From NCBI GenBank assembly GCA_946479515.1, contig CAMLGF010000027.1, positions 1-47,002 of the forward strand: a stretch of 47,002 nucleotides of DNA, in the 5' to 3' direction. A program made the position numbers and the translations under genes. The notes beneath the pieces were generated by a model. That model did no database searches. It was not told the origin of the DNA and saw only the letters and a list, made by a program, of their open reading frames with translations. Each line of letters starts with the position of its first letter. The stretch's first letter is position 1. Source of the DNA: an uncultured Pseudomonadota bacterium. Lineage in GTDB: Bacteria > Pseudomonadota > Gammaproteobacteria > Steroidobacterales > Steroidobacteraceae. Shown in pieces: positions 16,791 to 24,938 of this stretch.

Positions 16791-16830
16791 TGTCCCCATT
16801 GGCAGCAAATGAGGAATGTCCCCATTTTTT
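16791..16830 (-). repeat. 40-bp dispersed repeat, copy A
   Basis: Read on the minus strand it begins with the shared 15-mer AATGGGGACATTCCT, then CATTTGCTGCCAA, then TGGGGACA. It matches copies at 23913-23950 and 27921-27960. It lies 22 bases after the DUF167 stop and is followed on the plus strand by a run of six T. Confidence 0.8.
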
Positions 16831-16907
16831 GTAGGTATTCATTACGGCGTGGGACTGGGGTCGGCGGGGGGGATGGAGTCGCGGCCCATGTGGCATAGCA
16901 TCAGCGA

Positions 16908-17936
16908 ATGCCAGGGATACGTCGGGGGATCCCCGTAACACAACTCGCTCGCGACTACGGCACGAGCCTCAATGAGTTTTCTCACGCGATCATCGACCTG
17001 ATCGGCCAGGAATGGATCGAGGCCGACGCGGGCGCGCGTCCGTCGCGGCACCGCGAGATCTGCGCCGCGGTGTCCGCGGCCATGCTCGCGGCGTTCAACG
17101 CCTCGTCGCTGGCGGCCGAGGAGCGCGAGAAGCTGCAACACCTCACGCGCGAAGTGCTGCTGCCGTTCTGGACGCTGCATTGCGCGGGTGACGACCCGGA
17201 GCTCGCCGATTACATCAACTCGCGGGCACTGCACTATCTCGCCGGCAGCGTGCCCGACAGCCGCGTGAAGTCCGCCGTGAACATCGTCGCGGCGCTGCTC
17301 GATGCCATCGACGCGCCGCTGGAACTGCGGCCACTGCTCAAGGAGCGTCTCACCCCGGCATTCGCGCACCGCATGGTGGCCGACGTCTACCGCATCAACG
17401 AAGTGCATCGCAAGAACGGCATCGAACTGCCCGTGCTGGCCACGGTGTGCGCGCTGCTGCAGATGGCCTTGTGCTGCGGCACGTCGCCCGCGCGCACCGC
17501 GTTGCGGCTAACCAGACCGGAACAGCCCGTTCAGCTCGATCGACAGCATCTCGATGGCACTGGTCGCCGCCAGCAGGAAACCCGCATCCAGCGTCGCCCC
17601 GGCAAATCGCTGCTGCGCGGTGTCGGCGAGTTCGCGGGCGCAGGCCGCCAGCACGCCAAGCGCCAACCCGTCCGCCTGGCCGGCAATGCGTTGTGCGAGG
17701 AAGCGCAGTTCCTGCCAGGCGTCAGCCTCGTTGGCAATGAGCGCGGGCACGCGGCGGCGCATCAGTTCGACCTCGGCCAGGCTGCGGCGCAGGAACAGAT
17801 CAACGAGCTGGCTGCGCCGGGCATACCCGTCCTGGGAGTCGAGGGCGCCGTTCGCGGGGTCGCTGTCACCCCGATGTTCGCTGGACATCATGCCGGCAGT
17901 CTGAGCAGTTCGACGGCGCCTGGCTACCCAGCGTAG
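16908..17936 (+). CDS. unknown protein; reliable part ends near 17507, then runs antisense to another gene
   Basis: The frame is open from ATG 16908 for 342 codons. Only the first ~200 residues look like a protein: helical, with balanced charge and high third-position GC (EFSHAIIDLIGQEWIEAD, LQHLTREVLLPFWTLHC, VKSAVNIVAALLDAIDAPLEL, MVADVYRINEVHRKNGIEL). After about residue 200 (near 17507) the translation becomes Arg/Gln/Gly-rich and is exactly antisense to the HPt-like gene. A stop at 17509-17511 exists in another frame, so a one-base frameshift near the end would give a ~200-residue product that ends where the facing gene ends. I recognise no family. The start is uncertain because there is no good Shine-Dalgarno. 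Confidence 0.5.
   Translation: MPGIRRGIPVTQLARDYGTSLNEFSHAIIDLIGQEWIEADAGARPSRHREICAAVSAAMLAAFNASSLAAEEREKLQHLTREVLLPFWTLHCAGDDPELADYINSRALHYLAGSVPDSRVKSAVNIVAALLDAIDAPLELRPLLKERLTPAFAHRMVADVYRINEVHRKNGIELPVLATVCALLQMALCCGTSPARTALRLTRPEQPVQLDRQHLDGTGRRQQETRIQRRPGKSLLRGVGEFAGAGRQHAKRQPVRLAGNALCEEAQFLPGVSLVGNERGHAAAHQFDLGQAAAQEQINELAAPGIPVLGVEGAVRGVAVTPMFAGHHAGSLSSSTAPGYPA
17508..17891 (-). CDS. HPt-like helical-bundle protein lacking the phospho-accepting histidine
   Basis: From ATG 17891 the product has 127 residues. Four amphipathic helices follow an acidic N-terminus: RRSQLVDLFLRRSLAEVELMR, DAWQELRFLAQRIAGQADGL, LGVLAACARELADTAQQRF and AATSAIEMLSIELNGLF. The layout is that of a histidine-phosphotransfer domain. 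However, the segment that should read H-x-L-K-G reads FLAQRIAG, with Gln or Ala where His is needed, so it cannot accept phosphate there. A longer form from TTG 18014 would overlap the lactonase stop but would translate three tandem hairpins, so I prefer the shorter start. A companion or antagonist of a phosphorelay is possible. Confidence 0.55.
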   Translation of the reverse strand: MMSSEHRGDSDPANGALDSQDGYARRSQLVDLFLRRSLAEVELMRRRVPALIANEADAWQELRFLAQRIAGQADGLALGVLAACARELADTAQQRFAGATLDAGFLLAATSAIEMLSIELNGLFRSG

Positions 17937-17998
17937 CCATTCGGCGACGGGGAACTTACCGGACTGGTCCGGTTTCGCAGCACTGGCTTCGCAGCCAG
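17921..17998 (-). ncRNA. three tandem hairpins between the lactonase gene and the HPt-like gene
   Basis: Three near-perfect stems lie in 78 bases: TGGCTAC/GTAGCCA (17921-17939, 5-base loop), ACCGGAC/GTCCGGT (17958-17973, 2-base loop) and CTGGCT/AGCCAG (17983-17998, 4-base loop). On the minus strand, the direction of both flanking genes, the last loop reads GCGA, a GNRA tetraloop. CTGCGAA occurs twice. There is no T-tract and no T-arm, so this is neither a standard terminator nor a tRNA. It could be a processed or structured mRNA spacer. Confidence 0.4.
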
Positions 17999-18010
17999 GA
18001 GTTAGATGCG

Positions 18011-19132
18011 TCAACGTGGGGCAAATACCACGCCCATGGGCCGCGGCAGTGCAACCTGGTTCTTGCGCGCGAGCTCGCCGCTGTGCGCGTCCACGCCGAA
18101 TACCACGACGTTGTCACCTTCCTGGTTCGCCACCACCAGCCAGTGGTTAGACGGGTCGAAGGAGAAATAGCGCGGCACCTTGCCGCCCGATGACACGCGT
18201 TGCCGCAAGGCGAGCTCGCCGGAACTCGCATCGATGGCGTACACGACGATGCTGTCTTCGCCACGGTTCGAGACGTACAGGAATCTGCCGTCGTTGCGCA
18301 CGGCAATCTCCGCGGCGGTGCTCGGCCCCTGGAAGTCGTCGGCCAGGGTCTTCACGGCCTGGAAACGAGTGAGCACGCCTCGCGCGGCATGCCACTCGAG
18401 CGCGACCACCTCATTCGAGATCTCCTGCACCGCATAGACCCACTTGCCATTCGGATGCCAGGCGAGATGGCGCGGGCCGCTGCCCGGGTTCATTTTCGCC
18501 GCGGCGGGTTCGTGCGGCGAGAGCTGGCCAGTGCCGGCATCGAAGCGGTAGACGACGATCTGATCCGTACCGAGATCCGCCGCCAGCGCGAAATGATTGC
18601 CGGGGTCGGTGCGGATCCAGTGCGCATAGGGTTTGGTCTGGCGCTGGGGATGTGCGCTCGAGCCGGCGTGCTGCACAAATGCGGTCTGCGCTTTCAGCGA
18701 GCCATCGGCATTCAGCGCCAGCACCTCGACATAGCCGCCACCGTAGTTGGCGTCGAGCACGAACCTGCCGGTGCCATCCACGCTCACGTAGCTCGGGCCG
18801 CGGCCCTTGGACTCGAGGTAGTTCTGCAGCGCCAGCGCGCCGGTCTTCGGGTCCACCGCGAAGGCGCTGACGCCGCCGGGAGTGCCGGTGTTGCACATAT
18901 ATATGTGTCGCCCGTCGGCCGAGAGCGTGAAATGCGCCGGGTCCCGAGTCTCGATGGCCATGGTCGGCGTGGACAAGGTGCCCGTGTCGGCATCGAACTG
19001 CGCGAGCGTGATGCCCATCTTTTCCGGGTTCTGGGTGGCGATGTAAACGTGCGAGGTGCTGGACATGGCGAGTGAGGGCAGAGTAGTGAGGAGGGCGGCG
19101 ATCTTCAGCACCACCGATGCAGGGTGTTTCAT
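18011..19132 (-). CDS. exported lactonase-type beta-propeller protein
   Basis: The product has 373 residues. ATG 19132 has AAGGA 7 bases upstream, and a Sec signal peptide follows (about 1-24, ending LPSLAMSS). The mature part is a seven-bladed propeller of the 6-phosphogluconolactonase/YbhE type, with repeating blade motifs such as GRHIYMCNTG, GPSYVSVDGTGRFVLDANY, GSGPRHLAWHPNGKWVYAVQE and SNHWLVVANQEGDNVVVF. True cytosolic Pgl enzymes lack a signal peptide, so the substrate of this exported form is open. It is divergent from the DUF2157 operon, with a 126-base promoter region between. Confidence 0.88.
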   Translation of the reverse strand: MKHPASVVLKIAALLTTLPSLAMSSTSHVYIATQNPEKMGITLAQFDADTGTLSTPTMAIETRDPAHFTLSADGRHIYMCNTGTPGGVSAFAVDPKTGALALQNYLESKGRGPSYVSVDGTGRFVLDANYGGGYVEVLALNADGSLKAQTAFVQHAGSSAHPQRQTKPYAHWIRTDPGNHFALAADLGTDQIVVYRFDAGTGQLSPHEPAAAKMNPGSGPRHLAWHPNGKWVYAVQEISNEVVALEWHAARGVLTRFQAVKTLADDFQGPSTAAEIAVRNDGRFLYVSNRGEDSIVVYAIDASSGELALRQRVSSGGKVPRYFSFDPSNHWLVVANQEGDNVVVFGVDAHSGELARKNQVALPRPMGVVFAPR

Positions 19133-19258
19133 GGCGGATCCTTGGCGGGCGGGAAGCATGCCACATAAGACGCGCCTGCCGGGCGCGTTCCGTGATACCG
19201 GTCGGGCTGTCCTCGTGCCGGCGACCCGTGAAAGCGCCGCGCGGATATACTGCCGCCC

Positions 19259-20284
19259 GTGCAGCCCGTGCCCAACCGCAGCGAGCTCGATCATCTGGCG
19301 AGGTTCCACTCGCTGGATGAACCTTCCATCGAAACCCTGTTAGCGCTCGCGCAGGCCCGTCCGAGCCGCGCCGAAGGGCGACAGTTCCTCGCGCAATGCC
19401 TGCGCATCGGCGGATTGCTGTCGCTGGCCGCGGGCGTGGTGTTCTTCATCGCCGCGAACTGGAGCGAGGTCGCGGTGTTCGGCCGTTTCGCGCTGCTCGA
19501 GGCCGTGCTCGTGGCCTGCGCCGGGCTCGCATTGTGGAAGCCGCCACCGGCGTTCGTCGGTCGCGGCGCGCTGTTCCTGGCATTCATCACCACGGGGGCG
19601 CTGCTCGCGCTGTTCGGCCAGACGTACCAGACCGGCGCCGACGTCTACGAGCTGTTCCTCACCTGGACCCTGCTGGGCGCGGCTCTCGCCTGGGTCGCGC
19701 AGTGGAGCGTGGCGACTGCCGCGTGGGTGCTGGTCCTCAACCTCGCACTGCTGCTGTATTGCGGCTGGCAGCCGGGCGGTGGCCTCTTCTGGGTGCTGCT
19801 CGGTCGCGCGCGCTTCCAGACCGCGGACCTCGTGGTGGGCGCGGCCTGGCTGAATCTGCTGCTGTGGTTCGCCGCCGAGTGGCGGCGACCGCAGGCCGCG
19901 CCGGACTGGGTGCGCCGCCTGCTGGTCTCCTGCGCTTTTCTGTTCGCCACCTGGGCGGGCGTGCTGGCCGCCTTGCAGGGCGAGGTGTATCACGCGGACG
20001 GCGCCGGCGCGCAGCGCGCGTCTTCGCTCGCGACGGCGCTGTATTTCGCGGCCATGGCCGCGACCATCGGGTTCACGTTGCGGCGGCGCGAGGACATCTA
20101 TCCACTCGCGCTGGTGCTGGGCTCGTTCATCGGCGTATCGCTGGTATGGATCGGGCGGACCATCGATTCCACCGATGAAGGCGTGTTCCTGCTGCTCGCG
20201 CTCTATCTCATCGCGGTGTCCACGGTCGGTGGTCGCGTGCTGCTGGGTCTGCACCGCCGCTGGCGCGAGGCGGGCGGCGCGTGA
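19259..20284 (+). CDS. DUF2157 membrane protein
   Basis: The product has 341 residues. A cytosolic N-terminus (about 1-45) is followed by the conserved entry CLRIGGLLSLAAGVVFFIAANW and about eight to ten transmembrane helices. The LALFGQTYQTGADVYELFL segment is typical of DUF2157. Function is unknown; the family usually stands before a DUF4401 gene and a GDYXXLXY gene, as here, and the three are thought to form one envelope system. GTG 19259 is the likely start. It overlaps the next gene by four bases. Confidence 0.88.
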   Translation: MQPVPNRSELDHLARFHSLDEPSIETLLALAQARPSRAEGRQFLAQCLRIGGLLSLAAGVVFFIAANWSEVAVFGRFALLEAVLVACAGLALWKPPPAFVGRGALFLAFITTGALLALFGQTYQTGADVYELFLTWTLLGAALAWVAQWSVATAAWVLVLNLALLLYCGWQPGGGLFWVLLGRARFQTADLVVGAAWLNLLLWFAAEWRRPQAAPDWVRRLLVSCAFLFATWAGVLAALQGEVYHADGAGAQRASSLATALYFAAMAATIGFTLRRREDIYPLALVLGSFIGVSLVWIGRTIDSTDEGVFLLLALYLIAVSTVGGRVLLGLHRRWREAGGA

Positions 20285-21294
20285 GCAGCGCATCGCTGGC
20301 GAAGCTGGACGAGGCGCTGCGCGCCGAGGGCGTGATCACTGCGGAGGCGCCCCATCCGCATGAGGAGAACATCGACCGGCCCTGGTTCATCGCGCTGATG
20401 CAGGGTTTCGCCGGCTGGCTCGCCGGCATCTTCCTGCTGGTCTTCCTTGGCATCGTGTTCAAACCGGACGAGCGCGCCGCCGTGCTGCTGCTCGGTGCGG
20501 TGCTGCTGGTGGCCGCCTTCGTCATCTATCGGGCCGACCGCGACGCGGTGTTCCTCGACCAGTTCGCGCTCGCGCTTTCCATCGCCGGCCAGTTCGCCGT
20601 GGCCTGGGGCGTGCTCAGCGACGGATTCAGCGGCTTCACCGCGTCGCTGGCGCTGGTCGTGCTGCAGCTCGTCATCTGGTTCGCCATGCCCAACCGGACC
20701 GCGCGAACACTGGCGGCACTGTTCGCCTGCATCGCCTGGGTGTACGCGGTGCGCTTCCTGTTTCGTCCCGCACACGACCTGGATGACCTGCTCGGGCTTC
20801 GTAGCGGCGCGCACCTGCCGGGCGCCGGGCGCGTGGCGCTGGCCTGGCTGCTGACCTGGGCTCCCATCGTCGCCGCGGTATGGTGGCTCATCGCGCGCGA
20901 GGCGCACTGGATGGCGCGAGACTTCAGCGACCGCCTGCGACCCGGGCTCACCGGCCTGCTGGCAGGGCTGTCACTCGCGGGTGTGTTCGCCGAACCCTTC
21001 GGCTTCCTGACGCTCGGCATGGGCGTTCTGGGGGTGAACGTGACCTGGTGGTCGTTGTTCCCGCTGCTGTCCATCGCGCTCGCGGCCTTAGCCGCACACG
21101 GCGCGTTTCGCCTGCGCAGCCGCGGGCTGTTGGGCCTGGCCATCCTGGCCGCGCTGCTGCACCTCGGCCGCTTCTATTATTTCTACGGCACCACGCTGCT
21201 GTGGAAGTCCGTCATCATGCTCAGCGTGGGCACGGTGCTGCTGGCGCTCGGTGTCTGGGTGCGCCGGCGCGATCACCTGCGGGGCGCGGCATGA
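20281..21294 (+). CDS. DUF4401 membrane protein
   Basis: The product has 337 residues. GTG 20281 overlaps the previous stop (GTGA). About ten transmembrane helices follow a cytosolic N-terminus of roughly 35 residues (RPWFIALMQGFAGWLAGIFLLVFLG is the first membrane entry). It matches the DUF4401 pattern, with a late KSVIMLSVGTVLLALG helix. It is the second gene of the three-gene DUF2157 operon and overlaps the third by ATGA. Strict coupling implies equal dosage, probably as one complex. No biochemical role is known to me. Confidence 0.88.
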   Translation: MSSASLAKLDEALRAEGVITAEAPHPHEENIDRPWFIALMQGFAGWLAGIFLLVFLGIVFKPDERAAVLLLGAVLLVAAFVIYRADRDAVFLDQFALALSIAGQFAVAWGVLSDGFSGFTASLALVVLQLVIWFAMPNRTARTLAALFACIAWVYAVRFLFRPAHDLDDLLGLRSGAHLPGAGRVALAWLLTWAPIVAAVWWLIAREAHWMARDFSDRLRPGLTGLLAGLSLAGVFAEPFGFLTLGMGVLGVNVTWWSLFPLLSIALAALAAHGAFRLRSRGLLGLAILAALLHLGRFYYFYGTTLLWKSVIMLSVGTVLLALGVWVRRRDHLRGAA

Positions 21295-21752
21295 AGGCCG
21301 GCATCTCACGCGCATTCATCGCGGCCGCCGTGCTGCTGGTGCTGGTCGCCGTGAACCTGTCCATCCTCGGCAAGGAACGCATCCGGACTCAGGGCGAAGT
21401 GATCCTGCTCGAGCTCGCGCCCGTCGATCCGCGCTCCCTGATGCAGGGCGACTACATGGCGCTGCGCTTCCGCCTCGCGGAGCAGATCACCGCGCAGGAC
21501 AGCGGTCTTGCGCCCGTGGCGCTCGATGCCCGCGGCGTGGCCACGCTGGATCCAGACCCCGACGCCACCGGCCTGCGCATCCGCTACCGCGTGCGCAATG
21601 GCCAGGTGTGGCTGGGCACGAACGCGTATTTCTTCGAGGAAGGCAGCGCCGAGCGGTTTGCGCGGGCGCGCTACGGCGAGTTCCGGCTCGACCGCGCCAC
21701 GGGCGAGGCCGTGCTCACCGGGCTGAGGGATATCGATTTCCGGGCGCTTTGA
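21291..21752 (+). CDS. GDYXXLXY family exported/anchored protein
   Basis: The product has 153 residues. A single N-terminal hydrophobic helix (AFIAAAVLLVLVAVNLSIL) anchors or exports it. The signature that names the family appears as QGDYMALRFRLA, preceded by the usual LELAPVDPRSLM. The rest is a small beta-rich domain. ATG 21291 overlaps the DUF4401 stop. It completes the conserved DUF2157-DUF4401-GDYXXLXY trio. Confidence 0.9.
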   Translation: MKAGISRAFIAAAVLLVLVAVNLSILGKERIRTQGEVILLELAPVDPRSLMQGDYMALRFRLAEQITAQDSGLAPVALDARGVATLDPDPDATGLRIRYRVRNGQVWLGTNAYFFEEGSAERFARARYGEFRLDRATGEAVLTGLRDIDFRAL

Positions 21753-21830
21753 GCGCCCGAACCGCAACATCCACTGACGCGCGCGCTTCGACTTCCTTCG
21801 CTGCAACGCCGGTGGGGGGTCCGCCGTCTA

Positions 21831-21836
21831 TATAAT
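21831..21836 (+). promoter_or_regulatory. consensus -10 box upstream of the S9 peptidase gene
   Basis: A perfect TATAAT sits 36 bases before ATG 21872, in otherwise GC-rich DNA. No good -35 box is seen at 16-18 bases, so the promoter may depend on an activator. Confidence 0.5.
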
Positions 21837-21871
21837 CCCTCTCCTTCCGTGCACAGGCCCAGGATCCCCCC

Positions 21872-23914
21872 ATGAAAAGAACATTGTCGTGCGCCGCCGC
21901 CGCCGCCGCGCTGCTGCTGCCCCTGCTGTCCACCGCGCAAACGCCCACCGCGGCCGAGAGAGTCGCCAGCGTCCCCGTGATCCCGCGCACCGCGCTGTTC
22001 GGCAACCCCGAAAAGGCCCAGGCCCGGCTCTCGCCCGATGGCAAGTACGTCTCGTTCATCGCGCCGAAAGACGGCGTGCTCAACGTGTGGGTGGGCCCGC
22101 GCAGCGATCCTTCCGCCGCCAGGCCCCTCACCAACGACACCAAGCGCGGCATTCGCCAGCACTTCTGGGCCTATGACAACCAGCACGTGCTGTACGTGCA
22201 GGACGAAGGCGGCGACGAGAACTGGCACCTGTACGCCACCGACGTGGCCACCGGCACGACCCGGGACCTCACGCCCTACGGCACGGCCGAGAACAAGGTG
22301 CAGGCCCAGGTGGTCGGCCTGTCGTGGAAGAAGCCGGGCGTGGTCGCCGTGGGTCTCAACGACCGCGACGCTGCCTGGCACGACGTCTGGGAAGTGAACA
22401 TCGCCACCGCCAAACGCACGCTGATCGAAAAGAACACGCAGGAGTTCGGCGGTTACGAGCTCGATTTGAACCTCAAGCCCAAGCTCGCGCTCAAGAGCGA
22501 TGCCAACGGCAACGAGATCTTCCGCAAGGCCGGCGGCAAGTGGGTGAGCCTGCTCAAGTTCGGGCAGGAGGACAGCATCACCACCAACGTCATCGGCATC
22601 GAGGCGTCCGGCGCCACCGCGCTGCTCACCTCCTCGGTGGGCCGCGACAAGGCCGCGCTGGTGCGCATCGACATCGCCAGCGGCAAGAGCACGGAGCTCG
22701 GCGCCAGCGAGCAGGCCGACGTGGAGAACGTCTGGGTCGAGCCGCGCTCGCGCGCGCCGCAGGCGTACACGGTGAACTACCTCAAGCCCGAGGTGAGCGT
22801 GCTCAGCAAGTCCGTGCAGAAGGACGTGACCCTGCTGACCCGCGAGCTCGGCGACGGCTTCGTGGTCACCAGCCGCACGCTCGACGATGGCACCTGGGTG
22901 GTGGCCACCGACGACGCGCTCGCGCCCTCGTCCAGCTATCTCTACGAGCGCAAGGCCGGCAAGCTGACCAAACTACTGGACACGCGCCCGGCGCTGGAGA
23001 AGGCGCCGCTGGTGCCCATGCAGTCGCTCGAGCTCAAGGCGCGCGACGGCCTCACGCTGGTGTCGTACCTGTCGCTGCCGCCCGGCTCCGACGAGAACGG
23101 CGACGGCGTGCCGGATGCGCCGGTACCGCTGGTGCTCAACGTGCACGGCGGCCCGTGGGCGCGCGACGCGTACGGCTTCGACAACGAGCACCAATGGCTG
23201 GCGAACCGCGGTTATGCCGTGCTGTCGGTGAACTACCGCGGCTCCACCGGCTTCGGCAAGAACTTCGTGAATGCGTCCAACAAGGAGTGGGCGGCGAAGA
23301 TGCACGACGACCTGCTCGATGCCGTGAAGTGGGCGGTCGACAACAAGATCACCACCGCCGACAAGGTGGCCATCTACGGCGGCTCTTATGGCGGCTACGC
23401 CACGCTGGTCGGCCTGACGTTCACGCCGGACACCTTCGCCTGCGGCGTGGACATCGTCGGCCCGTCGAACCTGCTGACCCTGCTCTCGACCATCCCGCCG
23501 TACTGGAAGGCGTTCTTCGAGGAGTTCGCCTCGCGCGTCGGCGACCCGCGCACCGAGGAGGGCAAGAAGCTGCTCACCGAGCGTTCGCCGCTGACCCGCG
23601 TGGCCGACATCAAGAAGCCGCTGCTCATCGGCCAGGGCGCCAACGACCCGCGCGTGAAGCAGGCCGAGTCCGACCAGATCGTGAAGGCCATGAAGGAAAA
23701 GAACATTCCCGTGACCTACGTGCTGTATCCCGACGAAGGCCACGGCTTCGCCCGTCCCGCCAACCGCACCTCGTTCTACGCCGTCGCCGAAGGCTTCCTC
23801 GCGCAATGTCTCGGCGGCCGCTACGAACCCGTCGGCAACGACTTCAAGGGCTCCAGCATCCAGGTCCTCGAAGGCGCCGCCAACGTCCCCGGCCTCGAAG
23901 ACGCCCTGAAATAA
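21872..23914 (+). CDS. exported S9 family prolyl oligopeptidase-type serine peptidase
   Basis: The product has 680 residues. A signal peptide (1-23) ending STAQT directs it to the periplasm. The N-terminal ~390 residues are a beta-propeller (ARLSPDGKYVSFIAP, HVLYVQDEGGDENWHLY). The C-terminal part is the alpha/beta-hydrolase catalytic domain: oxyanion region NVHGGPWARD, nucleophile elbow GGSYGGY (Ser505), acid GANDPRV (Asp592) and DEGHGFARP (His624). All catalytic residues are present. It resembles dipeptidyl/acylaminoacyl peptidases that degrade peptides for nutrition. A repeat element begins at its stop codon and a strong terminator follows. Confidence 0.95.
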   Translation: MKRTLSCAAAAAALLLPLLSTAQTPTAAERVASVPVIPRTALFGNPEKAQARLSPDGKYVSFIAPKDGVLNVWVGPRSDPSAARPLTNDTKRGIRQHFWAYDNQHVLYVQDEGGDENWHLYATDVATGTTRDLTPYGTAENKVQAQVVGLSWKKPGVVAVGLNDRDAAWHDVWEVNIATAKRTLIEKNTQEFGGYELDLNLKPKLALKSDANGNEIFRKAGGKWVSLLKFGQEDSITTNVIGIEASGATALLTSSVGRDKAALVRIDIASGKSTELGASEQADVENVWVEPRSRAPQAYTVNYLKPEVSVLSKSVQKDVTLLTRELGDGFVVTSRTLDDGTWVVATDDALAPSSSYLYERKAGKLTKLLDTRPALEKAPLVPMQSLELKARDGLTLVSYLSLPPGSDENGDGVPDAPVPLVLNVHGGPWARDAYGFDNEHQWLANRGYAVLSVNYRGSTGFGKNFVNASNKEWAAKMHDDLLDAVKWAVDNKITTADKVAIYGGSYGGYATLVGLTFTPDTFACGVDIVGPSNLLTLLSTIPPYWKAFFEEFASRVGDPRTEEGKKLLTERSPLTRVADIKKPLLIGQGANDPRVKQAESDQIVKAMKEKNIPVTYVLYPDEGHGFARPANRTSFYAVAEGFLAQCLGGRYEPVGNDFKGSSIQVLEGAANVPGLEDALK

Positions 23915-23950
23915 TGGGGACATTCCTGATTTGCTAGCAAAAGGGGACGC
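23913..23950 (+). repeat. 40-bp dispersed repeat, copy B
   Basis: It begins at the stop codon of the S9 peptidase gene with AATGGGGACATTCCT and ends with GGGGACGC. Its centre is a perfect 12-bp palindrome, TTTGCTAGCAAA. It matches copy C on the same strand and copy A inverted. Confidence 0.8.
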
Positions 23951-23969
23951 GCCTCATCCCACCCCCTCC

Positions 23970-23998
23970 AGGCCCGGCAACAATGCCGGGCCTTTTTC
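23970..23998 (+). terminator. rho-independent terminator after the S9 peptidase gene
   Basis: A perfect 10-bp GC-rich stem (AGGCCCGGCA / TGCCGGGCCT) with loop ACAA is followed by TTTTCTTTC. It ends the S9 transcript 56 bases after its stop. Confidence 0.88.
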
Positions 23999-24073
23999 TT
24001 TCACCCGGAGCCCACGCCAACGCCCATCGCGATCTGGCATGCTCGCGCCACCTGATTCCCTGGGGAGGGAGCC

Positions 24074-24793
24074 ATGGCCACCGTCGTCCGCAACCGCGTC
24101 TACCTGGCGCTTGCCGCCGCGCTCGCGGCGTTCGTCTTCGTCGGCTTCGCGCGCACCTACTACCTGCGCACGCTGTTCGACGTGCCGCCCATCACCTATC
24201 TACTGCACGCCCACGGCATCCTGTTCACCGCCTGGGTGGTGCTGTTCCTCCTGCAGGTGCGGCTGATCGCCCGGCACGATTACCGCGCGCACATGCGGCT
24301 CGGTATCGCCGGCATGGCGGTCGCCGCGGCCGTGTTCGTCGTCGGCATCCTCGCGACCATCGCGTCCGCCGGCGCCGCCGACGGACGCCCGCGCCCCATG
24401 GGCATGACACCGGTGCAATTCAGCATCCTGCCCGCGTCGTCCATCCTGCTGTTCGGCGCGCTGGTGCTCGCCGCCTTCCTGCTGCGCAAACGCGCCGCGG
24501 TCCACAAACGGCTCATGGTGCTGGCGATGATCGCCGTGCTCGGCCCGCCCACGGCGCGGCTCATTCGCGCCACCGGCCTCGGCCACGACTTCCTCGCCAT
24601 CCAGACCGCCGTCACCGCCGCCTTCGTGATCGGCGCGCTGATCGCCGACTGGGCCCGGCACCGGTCGCTGCATGCCGTGTACGCCATCGGCGGCACCCTG
24701 CTGGTGCTGAGCTGGCCCGCGCGCATGTGGTTCGCGCGCACGCCGGCGTGGGAAGCCGTGGGCCAGTGGATGGCCGCGCTCGGCACAGGCTGA
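24074..24793 (+). CDS. multi-spanning membrane protein, unknown function
   Basis: The product has 239 residues. ATG 24074 follows GGGAGG with about 5-base spacing. About seven hydrophobic helices are visible. Conserved-looking polar residues inside the membrane include LLHAHGILFTAWVVLFLLQ and the loop RHDYRAHMRLG, a histidine pattern seen in some small heme-binding or redox membrane families, though I cannot assign one. It stands alone between a terminator and the 24939 gene. The 3' flank contains CCGGGCCTTTTT, a weak terminator-like tail without a clean stem. Confidence 0.75.
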   Translation: MATVVRNRVYLALAAALAAFVFVGFARTYYLRTLFDVPPITYLLHAHGILFTAWVVLFLLQVRLIARHDYRAHMRLGIAGMAVAAAVFVVGILATIASAGAADGRPRPMGMTPVQFSILPASSILLFGALVLAAFLLRKRAAVHKRLMVLAMIAVLGPPTARLIRATGLGHDFLAIQTAVTAAFVIGALIADWARHRSLHAVYAIGGTLLVLSWPARMWFARTPAWEAVGQWMAALGTG

Positions 24794-24938
24794 AGTCCGG
24801 GACGATCGTCTCGCCCGCGAGGCGCGCAACCGTGCCGGGCCTTTTTCACATTTCGCTTTTCGCCGGCGCCTTCACCCGGACGCGACGGCGCGGCACTCTG
24901 CCATCCTGAGCGCAACAAGAACCGCCGCCCGAAGGCCC

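Noticed and set aside
17921..18012. A tRNA gene from the three hairpins
   Set aside because: No T-loop sequence, no 7-bp acceptor stem and wrong arm spacing.
18011..19309. A 59-residue N-terminal extension of the lactonase
   Set aside because: ATG 19132 has AAGGA and begins the signal peptide; the extension is Arg/Ala-rich promoter DNA.
22324..23937. A 537-codon plus-strand frame within the S9 peptidase gene
   Set aside because: Out-of-frame shadow of the peptidase; Arg/Gly-rich and without any domain.
24793..24860. A second rho-independent terminator (CCGGGCCTTTTT)
   Set aside because: The T-tract is there but no stem of more than a few bases pairs upstream of it.
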